From NCBI GenBank assembly GCA_003116995.1, contig BDSL01000015.1, forward strand, positions 620,001 to 684,000: a stretch of DNA of 64,000 nucleotides. The letters are read 5' to 3'. This DNA comes from Yamagishiella unicocca (Eukaryota; Chlorophyta; Chlorophyceae; Chlamydomonadales; Volvocaceae). Below, one piece after another: positions 56,023 to 64,000 of the stretch. The position numbers and the translations under genes are program-made. A model generated the notes under the pieces. That model saw only the letters and a program-made list of their open reading frames with translations. It ran no database searches and had not been told where the DNA came from. Position 1 is the stretch's first letter, and the number at the start of each line of letters is the position of its first letter.

Positions 56023-59000
56023 TGCAACCAGCGCTACTTGATTCATCTTATTCGGCGATGCATGTGCGACTGGTCGGCGGCTCAGGGGCTTACAATGGGT
56101 GGGGTGGGGTGGGGTTAGCGTGCACTTTGATGGCTGTGTGGAGCGTCATTGCTCTGGGTCCAGACCGGACCTGACGTGGGCCAGACCGGCGGATAAAAGC
56201 TCCGGAGGCCGCAGCTGTGACGGCCGCCGTACGCAACCGAGGCATCCACGGTACTATCCCTGGACAGAGAGCCGGCCGTGAACACTCTGGGCCGTCATGT
56301 CCTCCGCGTGTTGTCGTACGCTTGCTGGCTGCCCGAGTAGCATTGTCATGGGATGTAGCGGCGCGCCTGTCCTCGAAGGCGCGAGCACGGCGGGGCCGCA
56401 TGTTTGGGGGCTGCTGCAGCCAGGCTGCTGCGATCCAGCTGGATCCAATTTGTATTCGCTATGTTGAGAGCGGGCGGCCTGCCTCGATCCAGCTGGATCC
56501 AACTCGCATCATCGACGCTGAGAGCAGAGGCCGCCGCTCTGCCCCTCCGTGCCGTGCGGCCCTCAAGCGCTCCCGAATTCAGGAATTCCAAGGAAAACAC
56601 AATACGGCAAGCGATGCAGAAGCGAAATATGGGCGTACGCGGAATGCCTGTCTCTTTATACGCGCCTCCTATGACATGGTTATACATGCGGCCGTGCGTC
56701 CGCGCCAGCGGACTCAGCCCTCATGCGGCGCCTTGCGGGTTGGTCTGGATCTCCGCCCCCTCAGCTGGCGGGCTCATTCATCAAGAGCGTTATTTCCAGG
56801 ACCGCCGCGACGTGGCGGCTCGCGCCGTCGGCATTATGTACACACGTGCCGAACGAGATGATGTTACTACTGATGATGATGGTGGTGTGGTGATGGCGAT
56901 GATGGATACGGCCATGTGGCCTGGCGATGTTGCGCCTCCTAGCTTGTTGCGCTGAACGGCGGACTGTAGTGGTGCTGGTCCTGCATGCGAAGGATTCGCT
57001 GTCTTCCAGCGCAGATCACGGTGTGGCGACTGGTGTCTAACCAGCTTTTTAGGCAATGATCGGTCTTCCCTAGCAGCCGCCGGTGCTTCGATCGGGCTGT
57101 CTAGGCCCGGGTCCCGGGGGCGCACAAGGCCACCTCGATGTTTCGGTGGGACGGGTTAGACTCTTTTGTCCCTCCCCTTCAATGCGTTGCAAGCCGCTCA
57201 CTGTATGTGCCTTGCTTGTCTTGGCGGGAGGTTGAGGCCGCGGAATAGGTCCGGCCGGTGCAAGAGGAACATGTTGGCAAGAACGTTAAGCGTAAAGAAG
57301 GATCCGGAGGTCAGCACGACATGCTGCGCACAGCAACCGAGTCGCGCACAGCCTCTCGGCCCCCCCCCCTCCCTCATTGCCTCCCTCACCCCCCTCCTGG
57401 ATCCACGGGTGTCATCCGTAGCCCCTTGCTCGTCCTGCTGGCGGCTGGGTCGCGGCGGAGCGCTGAATGAGTGCGCCTGCACGGGTGCGCGCCAGACTGT
57501 ACGGCGGACGGCGGAGAAGGTATGATGAATATCCGTTAAGCTTGGACGCATGTTGGTACGCTGGACGTACAACACGCAATAATAGCGGGCTGTCCTGGAA
57601 GAGTGGGTCGACGTGCCCGTTTGGTTGTTTGAGGTGCGTGGAAGGTAGGGTTGCGGCTGTTGCCGTTGGCTTATGGGCGGTTGCGGCAGGAGGTGGAGGA
57701 GCGGCTATTGCAGCGTTCACCCGTGTTGTTGTAGCGGGTCGGAGCATGCCTGTGGCCCGGGGATCGCGTCTTGGTGAGGTGGTGAGGTGCTTCCTCATCC
57801 GCGTGTCGTGGATGAGAAAGAGGAGGAGGAGGACAGCGGTTGCGGGCCTGCGTTAAGCCCACCGCATTTTGGCATGAATCGGGCACTTGTTGGATTTCAG
57901 CTGTGCCAATACCTGTTTGCGTTGCTAAGTGTCTGCGGCTGTCGTCCGTCATCAAGGAATTTTGTCAGACGGAGGCGAGTCGCAGCGAGTCGCCACACGA
58001 TCACAGCCTGGCTGTACGGTGCAAGGCACAAGAGGCGCTCGTCGGGATCGCCCTCCCCCCTCGCACCTGACGGGGGTGCTCCCTTGTTTGGCCAAGGCGT
58101 AGCAAACGATGCTTTCCAACAAAGCTGCAACGTTGCGATAATGGGTGCATGGGAGAGTGCTTTTAGAAGTGGCTAGGACCCGACAAAGAGGGGGGCGCGT
58201 AGCTCGTGTTTCCCTCTCGTGGCGCAGCCAGGGCCTCGTGGTGTATCGGGCCAGGGCTTCCTGGCCTGCGGTTACAAGTTGGTTGGGTAATTATCGGTAG
58301 TCGCGAGACACTCGAAAAAGCTACACATCAACAGCAGGGGTAAGCCGTTATGGCGTATCTGCCGGCTGCCTATGGTTCCAATGTGGGAGCCGGAGTCGGG
58401 CGTTGTCGGTTGGCTATACTTGCGGACGACGGCTCGAATGCGGGTTGTTGGACACACGCCATAGGCTGTTGCCCTCCTCGCCGTGTACTCGTAGTCACGC
58501 TGCATGTAGAACGCCGTAGTGCAACCCGTTGTTTGTTGCCTTCTTTGCAGTGTGCTGTAATAATGGGCACGACGCACGACGATTTGCATCTCCGTGTGTA
58601 CGTGTGTGTTGTGCGCTGTCTTGCTTGATTCATTATGGCTCGGGGGGGAGGGGGAGTGCGGGCGAAGGGTTGAGCTTGAGGTGCTCGGAGGTGTCCAGGG
58701 GATGGGATAACAAAACGTGTGGATTTGTCAACCACTTGGCTGCGGCTGTCGGAGGCCTGCCGCCGTTATGCGTCGAATCTGTCGCTGCCTCGCTGTGGAG
58801 CAGCACACGGGGTCCAGCCATGCCGAGGCGGCACGGAGGTGCCCAGCGCAGCCAGATCAGCTCACGAGCGCGCAGGTGGCGGGGAGTGCGGTTGTGCTTA
58901 CGGGGATGCATTGACACGCTGCGGCATGCGGTAACAAGGCTGCAGGTGTAAAACGTACGCCGGTCCAACTTTGAAGTAAACGCCCAGTCTGTGTGCAGCA

Positions 59001-59169
59001 AGCGGTGAGCATGGAAATGGGAGGGCTGGAGGTGGTGTTAGGGTTTTTAACCGTGCGGTGGCCTGGCCCACGCCAACCTTGAAGAGCGCGTCACACAGCG
59101 CGCGGTCCAGCACGATGGTGCCGTTGTCGGGCGCGCCTTGCCAGTGGAACGACATCAAATCGCGTGGCC

Positions 59170-59174
59170 TTACA
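59170..59174 (-). terminator. TGTAA polyadenylation signal, candidate for the Obg gene
   Basis: The minus strand reads TGTAA here, about 765 nt beyond the Obg stop codon. It is the nearest copy I noticed on that strand. Confidence 0.4.
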
Positions 59175-59937
59175 ACCCTAATTCATCGAAACCACGGCTC
59201 AAGCTCTTGCTGGGCGCACCATGCCACAGCCAGCCAGTCGTTCAGTCCAAGACGCAGTCGCGACCCTGCGCTGCCCTTGCCGTCACCGTATCACTGGCCG
59301 CCTCCGTGTCACCTCCGCGCCGCACGACTCCGCCTGAACAGCACCCGCGCCGTGGATTGTGCCGGCCAATCACACGGCCCTGAAGCGCCTCCCTAGCGCC
59401 ATAAAAATGATAAGCAATACACGCCCTTCGATTCGAGCCCCACGCTGCTGGCGGAGGGCCACCACCGGCCCCAGCACCCGCCGCTCGCCTGCCACGTAAA
59501 ACCTGAGCCGAGCCGCCGTCTCGCGGCTGAGCTTCCTCTCATACGCTCCGTGGGCAGTCACTGACCCAGGCGTAACCCTCCCCCCTGGCCGACTCACGGG
59601 TTTCCTCTTATACCCGGCCCTCCCGGGCCTACCCACTTGCTTCCTGTCAACCACACCCCGCCCAGCTCCTCCACGAAACCCAGTCCGCCCAGCCGCCCTC
59701 TACCCTCTACCCGATGTCCTCATCCAAAGCCACACCGACCCACGGACCCCCACTCCCTCTCCACCCACGCAATCGCTGCCAACGCAAGCTCAGCCTGCAC
59801 GTCAGCATCGGCAAATCCATCCCCCCAACCCCCCAATCACTGCCCATACATCCGCATCCTGCAACCCAACAAAGCGCTACACCCACCCGAACCACCCGGC
59901 CCCCCAATGCGCCCACCCAGCCACCCAGCCCACCCAA

Positions 59938-61785
59938 TCACCGCACATCCGGGTGCGGCCACCTCGCCGAGCCCTGCCGGTTGGCCCCCCGGTCCTTCAT
60001 GTCCTGCACCCAGCTGTCGTACACCGCCGAGTCGGACCGGTCGTCGCTCCACGCGAACTCGGTGTCGCCGATGACCACCGAGTCGCCCTTCTTGACGCCC
60101 TTGGCGCGCAGCGCGCCGTTGATGCCCGACACCTCCAGCACGCGCTGGAAGCGGCGCACCGCCTCATAGTAGTCCCAGTTGGTCATCTGCGCGAACCGCT
60201 GGATGCCCTCGCCCTCCACGTAGAACACGCGGTAGCCGCCGCCCGCCGCCACCTCCTCCATCGCCACCGTGAACTCGTCAAGGCGCACGTCGCGCCGCGC
60301 CGGCACCGCCTTCTGGTTCAGCGCGTTGGTCTCGTACGACAGCGTCGCCGGGCCCAGCTCGTCCAGTACGGCGCGCACGGCGCGCACGAGCTCCGTCACG
60401 CCCTGGCCCGTGGCGGCGGAGATGGGGAACAGCCGGTGGGCGGGCACGCCCAGCTCGGCGGTGAGCTGCTCCGAAACCAGCTCCCAAAAGTCGCCCGAGT
60501 CGGGCAGGTCGACCTTGTTGTAGGCCACCAGCTGCGGCTTGTCTCGCAGCTCGGGGTTGAAGAGCTCCAGCTCCAGGTTGATGGCGTTGAAGTCGCCGAC
60601 GGGGTCTGGGCTGGTGCCGTCGATGACATGCACCAGGACTCGGCAGCGCTGCACGTGGCGCAGGAACTCGTGGCCCAGGCCGAGCCCCTCGTGCGCCCCC
60701 TCAAGCAGCCCCGGCACGTCCGCAAAGACGGTCGTGCGGTAGTCCATCTCGCACACGCCAAGGTTGGGCACCAGGGTGGTGAAGGGGTAGTTTGCGATCT
60801 TGGGCCGCGCCGCGGTCACGACGGACAGCAGCGTGGACTTGCCGGCGTTGGGCACACCGATGATACCTGCGTCGGCGACCACCTTGAGCTCCAGGTCGAC
60901 CCACAGCTCCTCGCCCCTCTCGCCCTTCTCGGCAATGGTGGGCGCTCGGTCGCGGGAGGTCTTGAAGGAGAAGTTGCCGCGGCCGCCGCGGCCGCCGACA
61001 GCAAGCAGCGCGCGCTCGCCGGGGCGCAGCAGCTCCGCCACCGGCGGGTCGTCGGGATCGGCGTCGCGGCGGCGTACGATGGTTCCAGGGGGCACTGGGA
61101 CGAGCAGCTCGTTGGCGTCGGCGCCGTCGCAGTTGCTGCCTTGGCCGTTGACGCCGCCGCCGGCCCGGAAATGGACCTGGCCGCGGAAGGAGGTGAGGGA
61201 GTTGAGGTCGGCGTCCACCACGGCCCACACGTTGCCGCCGCGGCCGCCGCAGCCACCGGCCGGGCCGCCGTGGTCGACGAACTTCTCGCGGCGGAAAGCA
61301 ACACAGCCATTGCCGCCGTCGCCAGCCTTGATGTAGATGCGCGCGGTGTCGAAGCAGCGCATCTCCGCGGGGAGGCGCTTGCGGTCCGGCTCCAAGCCCT
61401 CCTCGACGACGTCGTCCGCCTCATCGTAAAAGACCTCCTCGCCATCTGGCGTCGAACTCGTTGGTGGCGGGGACCCGGGCTTGCCGGGCTTGGCGGGGTT
61501 GAAGATGTCGGCCGAAACCGAATTGGCCTTCTTTTTAGTGTCGACCACGGCCAGCAGCCGCTTAGACCAATCCGCACCCGGATTAGATGCTACTGGCTGC
61601 GTTTTGCCTGCGCTGGCGGTGGTGTTGCTGGAACTGGTGCTGGCTCCGCCAGCGGGCGTCACGACGACGGGGCTCAAGACCAGCCGCCGCTTCGCTGCTG
61701 ACGACTGCCGCCAGCTGCGACAGCCATGTGGTTGTTGATGGAGAGCATTCATGGAAGGCTGTCCGCTCTTGCGGGTTCCCGGCAC
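59938..61785 (-). CDS. OBGC: Obg-family GTPase, probably plastid-targeted
   Basis: An intronless gene of 615 residues. Residues 1 to about 140 are a low-complexity, Ser/Ala-rich leader and an acidic linker that fit a chloroplast transit peptide; a second Met at 12 is an alternative start. The glycine-rich Obg fold spans about 141-300 (KAGDGGNGCVAFRREKFV, GGRGGNVW, VGGRGGRGNFSF). The G domain follows with G1 GVPNAGKST at 310-318, switch I YPFTTLVPN at 333-341, G3 DVPGL at 356-360, G4 NKVD at 423-426 and G5 SAA at 456-458. A C-terminal OCT-type domain lies at about 500-580 (FTVAMEEV, FVWEG-like YVEGEGIQRFAQMTNW, KGVKKGDSVVIGDTEFAW). Bacterial and plastid Obg proteins bind the large ribosomal subunit and act in its assembly and in stress responses. 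All GTP-binding residues look intact. It is divergent from the kelch gene. Confidence 0.93.
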   Translation of the reverse strand: MPGTRKSGQPSMNALHQQPHGCRSWRQSSAAKRRLVLSPVVVTPAGGASTSSSNTTASAGKTQPVASNPGADWSKRLLAVVDTKKKANSVSADIFNPAKPGKPGSPPPTSSTPDGEEVFYDEADDVVEEGLEPDRKRLPAEMRCFDTARIYIKAGDGGNGCVAFRREKFVDHGGPAGGCGGRGGNVWAVVDADLNSLTSFRGQVHFRAGGGVNGQGSNCDGADANELLVPVPPGTIVRRRDADPDDPPVAELLRPGERALLAVGGRGGRGNFSFKTSRDRAPTIAEKGERGEELWVDLELKVVADAGIIGVPNAGKSTLLSVVTAARPKIANYPFTTLVPNLGVCEMDYRTTVFADVPGLLEGAHEGLGLGHEFLRHVQRCRVLVHVIDGTSPDPVGDFNAINLELELFNPELRDKPQLVAYNKVDLPDSGDFWELVSEQLTAELGVPAHRLFPISAATGQGVTELVRAVRAVLDELGPATLSYETNALNQKAVPARRDVRLDEFTVAMEEVAAGGGYRVFYVEGEGIQRFAQMTNWDYYEAVRRFQRVLEVSGINGALRAKGVKKGDSVVIGDTEFAWSDDRSDSAVYDSWVQDMKDRGANRQGSARWPHPDVR

Positions 61786-62403
61786 GCCCTACGCCACAAG
61801 CCCTCGTGCGGACGGCCGCCTAGTTGAATTGCGAATCCAGGAGCAGCAGATGAGCAATTGAGAAGAATCGAGGTATCTACGTAGCTTTATGTCCTTCGTT
61901 TATGGAGACTTCCCGGAAAGCTTGCACCGGAGTGTGGTGACCATAAATGTATGGCGGCTTGACCCAAAGGCTCTTGATAGCAAGCAACTGGGTCTAGCTA
62001 GGAATTTGTCTTCCTCAGGTACAAGTATTATTGCAATTGCGCTCTTCGGGACGCAACGAATTCCGTAGTCGTACAGTTTTGAGCGGAACCCTCAACATGA
62101 ACGTAGAACACTCACGTTATTTAAAACAGCGAGCACACACACAGCAGCTTTGGGCCATAAGATACACGCCGACGTTGTTGTCATTCTTGTCACCTGCCCG
62201 TGCAAGTTCCTTCTCGCCGACGTTTGTTCCTGCCAGACGCATTTGTCATACGCACGTGCAATGAAACCAGCTAATGATCTATGACCTAAGTAGGCAGGCC
62301 AGATCGGGAGCCTGCTTCCCAACATTGGTTCTTCTACCCGCCAACCGCACCCCGCGCGAGCGTAGGCTTCACGCCAGCGCGTAGCACCAGTAGCTTCTCT
62401 GCT
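61786..62403. promoter_or_regulatory. Divergent promoter region between OBGC and kelch gene
   Basis: The 618-bp gap separates two start codons that point away from each other. It is AT-richer than its flanks and includes an A/T stretch (gttatttaaaacagc) near 62116. No coding frame is convincing. Individual elements cannot be assigned from the sequence alone. Confidence 0.55.
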
Positions 62404-64000
62404 ATGCAGTGGCTACCCTGCTCCGCCGCGAGCCACGATGCTGCGGTCACCACTGCTCGCTTCGGGCATTCTGCCGTGTGCGTCTCCGGCGAGGGCTCCG
62501 TGTGGGGCACCGACCTGGTCATCGTCTTTGGCGGCGTCAGTTACAGCGACGGCGACGCCTCCCTGGAGCACCATGCCGCGCTGTCCGACGTGACGGTGTT
62601 GCAGGCGGAGGCAGACATGTGGTTCGCGCCGCAGGTCTCAGCAGCAGGTGGGGAAGAGGTTGGGGTTGTCAGCAGCAGGTGGGGAAGAGGTTGGGGTTGT
62701 CAGCAGCAGGTGGGGAAGAGGTTGGGGTTGTCAGCAGCAGGTGGGGAAGAGGGTGGGGGTGTCAGCAGCAGGTGGGGAAGAGGGTGGAGGCCTCAGCAGC
62801 AGGTGTGGAAGAGGTTGGGGTTGTCAGCAGCAGGTGGGGAAGAGGGTGGGGGTGTCAGCAGCAGGTGGGGAAGAGGGTGGAGGTCTCAGCAGCAGGTGGG
62901 GAAGAGGGTGGAGGTCTCAGCAGCAGGTGGGGAAGAGGGTGGAGGTCTCAGCAGCAGGTGGGGTGAGGCTGGGGCCTTTTGGGGGCGCCGTGCGGAGTGG
63001 GGTGGGGAGGGGGTGGCGTGAAAACCGGTGATACGAAAACGACAGGATAGTGGGCGCATGGTCGGCGGAGAGCGAGGATGTCTGCGCCGTGCAGAGGGGG
63101 AGGGGGAAGGTGCGAGTTGATCCACACGGTGACCCCCCTGGCGGCTTGCGCTGCCGCAGCCGAACGGTGTCTCGCGTTGGGGGGGTACAGAAGAGAACCG
63201 GTAGCTCGAGAGTGTGGGTGTTTTGAGGGATAAAAGAGGGGCAGATCAGCGGGAGGCGAAGAGAATGCGAGCAGCTGAGGCAGCTGAGGCAGCTAGAGCA
63301 GCTGAGGTGGTAAGTAGCACGTGGCTACGAAAGGTCACGTACTAGTGCGTGTAGTTCTGGAGGCACTTGTTGCGGCGCTGCAGGTGGCTGGCTGGGTGGC
63401 TGGCTGCGTCTGCGGCCCCATCGTGAGGAGGGAGGCAAGGCATGACACGGCACGGCTGCGCAAGCCGCTGCCCGTACGTCAGAATATGTACGACAATACG
63501 ACAATACGACGACAGGAGCCCGGCCAGCTCCCTCGTCCATCCAACCCGGCTTCCCTCCCCCCTCCCCGGACCCCTCCGCCGGCCCCTCCCCGGCGGTCCC
63601 CTCAGAGCCGGCGGACGGCAACGGCGGCGGCGGCCTGCCCGAGGCGCGCGCTTTCCATTGCGCCGCCGCCGTAGATCGCCGCATGTACGTCTTTGGCGGC
63701 CACGTGCTGTCGTACGACCCGGAACAGAACAAGAAGCGCCGGCGCTTCTTCAACGACCTGTGGTGCCTGGACACGGTGGGAGCGCCAGCCCGCCCACCTG
63801 CGCCTGCAGCCACAGTCCCGCCAACTGCCTCGCCCGCCACCACACCAACTGCCTCGTCCGCCACCACACCAACTGCCTCGTCCGCCACCACACCAACTGC
63901 CTCGCCCGCCACCACACCAACTGCCTCGCCCGCCACCACACCAACTGCCTCGTCCGCCTCCTCCAACGGCCTCGCCCGGCCCCCACTCCTTGCCAAACGC
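62404..64000 (+). CDS. Kelch-repeat protein, 5' part (continues beyond the window)
   Basis: Exon 1 is 62404-62647 and exon 2 is 63606-63775 or longer; they join in phase (G + AG gives Glu). Exon 1 has a kelch blade RFGHSAVCV then DLVIVFGGV, and exon 2 a second, RAFHCAAAV then MYVFGGHVL and NDLWCLDT. These are beta-propeller repeats of protein-interaction scaffolds. After LDT there is a possible donor (acg/gtggga), but the frame also stays open to the window end through a Pro/Thr/Ala/Ser repeat, so the exon may continue. The gene is cut off and I cannot tell which kelch subfamily it is. The intron carries a 31-bp minisatellite from the donor onward and a family C repeat. Confidence 0.7.
62637..62963 (+). 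repeat. 31-bp minisatellite reiterating the 5' splice site
   Basis: About ten and a half copies of a 31-bp unit (tcagcagcaggtggggaaga, then ggttggggttg or variants). Each copy contains cagcag/gtgggg, the same sequence used as the exon 1 donor at 62648, so potential donors recur every 31 bp. Confidence 0.92.
63012..63077 (+). repeat. Dispersed intronic repeat family C, copy 3
   Basis: It has gtgaaaaccggtgatacg, then acgacaggatagtgggcgca and tggtcggcggagagcgagg, the closest match to the ligase-intron copy at 7465-7553, more than 55 kb away. Confidence 0.8.
63820..63957 (+). repeat. 24-bp tandem array, about 5.7 copies
   Basis: The unit ccaccacaccaactgcctcg plus tccg or cccg repeats with a 24-bp period. 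In the kelch frame it would encode an eight-residue ATTPTASS/ATTPTASP repeat. Whether it is exon or intron depends on use of the donor at 63776. Confidence 0.88.

Larger units (their letters stand above)
54972..59937. other. Long region without a resolved gene
   Basis: It holds the SBP 3' UTR on the left and the Obg 3' UTR on the right. Between them are tandem duplications (55310-55384, 55919-56022), a palindromic word twice (56430 and 56486) and many short overlapping frames. Candidate minus-strand exon-like pieces are 59158 down to about 59065 (MMSFHWQGAPDNGTIVLDRA, then LCDALFKV) and 57310 to 57200 (FFTLNVLANMFLLHRPDLF). Neither links into a gene in a consistent phase, so I do not call one. 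Confidence 0.4.

Noticed and set aside
58898..59158. Minus-strand gene starting MMSFHWQGAPDNG
   Set aside because: The first 30 codons look protein-like, but I found no downstream exons in consistent phase and no family match, so it is noted only as a candidate piece.
59953..61701. 582-codon plus-strand open frame opposite the Obg gene
   Set aside because: It is antisense to an intact Obg GTPase. The openness follows from strong G/C at third codon positions, and the translation is His/Val/Arg-rich without a domain.

Overview
The window is nuclear DNA from a green alga, most likely a volvocine chlorophyte (Chlamydomonas/Volvox/Gonium group). The signs are GC-rich, intron-dense genes with short exons and GT-AG (sometimes GC-AG) introns, long Ala/Gly/Gln homopolymer tracts inside proteins, many minisatellites, TGTAA as the apparent poly(A) signal, and a large plant-type SBP-box gene. 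I assembled the exon structures by hand from splice sites, reading phase and family similarity. All multi-exon models below keep a consistent phase from exon to exon.

Layout, left to right. 1-3614: repeat-rich DNA without a resolved gene, containing a near-perfect 227-bp palindrome. 3615-18070 (+): DNA ligase IV (LIG4), 24 exons and about 2056 residues, with the full catalytic core, two BRCT domains and an approximately 920-residue low-complexity tail; one intron holds a non-autonomous hAT element with a perfect 8-bp target duplication. 18737-19255 (+): a small membrane-anchored coiled-coil protein. 22081-26335 (-): a WD40 protein, 5' end unresolved, with an inverted copy of one of its own exons in an intron. 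27993-29010 (+): mitochondrial pyruvate carrier subunit MPC2. 31706-38378 (-): an 11-exon, 611-residue, signal-peptide-bearing cysteine-rich protein of no family I recognise. 40936-54971 (+): a 17-exon, 2660-residue SBP-box (SPL/CRR1-like) transcription factor with polyglutamine tracts, the conserved large-SPL region, ankyrin-like repeats and two C-terminal membrane segments. 59938-61785 (-): an intronless plastid-type Obg GTPase. 62404 to the window end (+): the 5' part of a kelch-repeat gene, divergent from the Obg gene.

The genes do not form a pathway or operon. They serve DNA end joining, mitochondrial pyruvate import, plastid ribosome/GTPase function, transcription and probably the extracellular matrix. 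What links them is genome architecture: the same short dispersed repeat families recur in the introns of unrelated genes in both orientations, and minisatellites repeatedly sit just downstream of 5' splice sites. I found no rRNA, tRNA, CRISPR or bacterial-type element. The most unusual items are the probably membrane-tethered giant SBP factor, the tailed LIG4, the inverted exon copy in the WD40 gene, the recurrent GC-AG introns and the unfamiliar cysteine-rich secreted protein.
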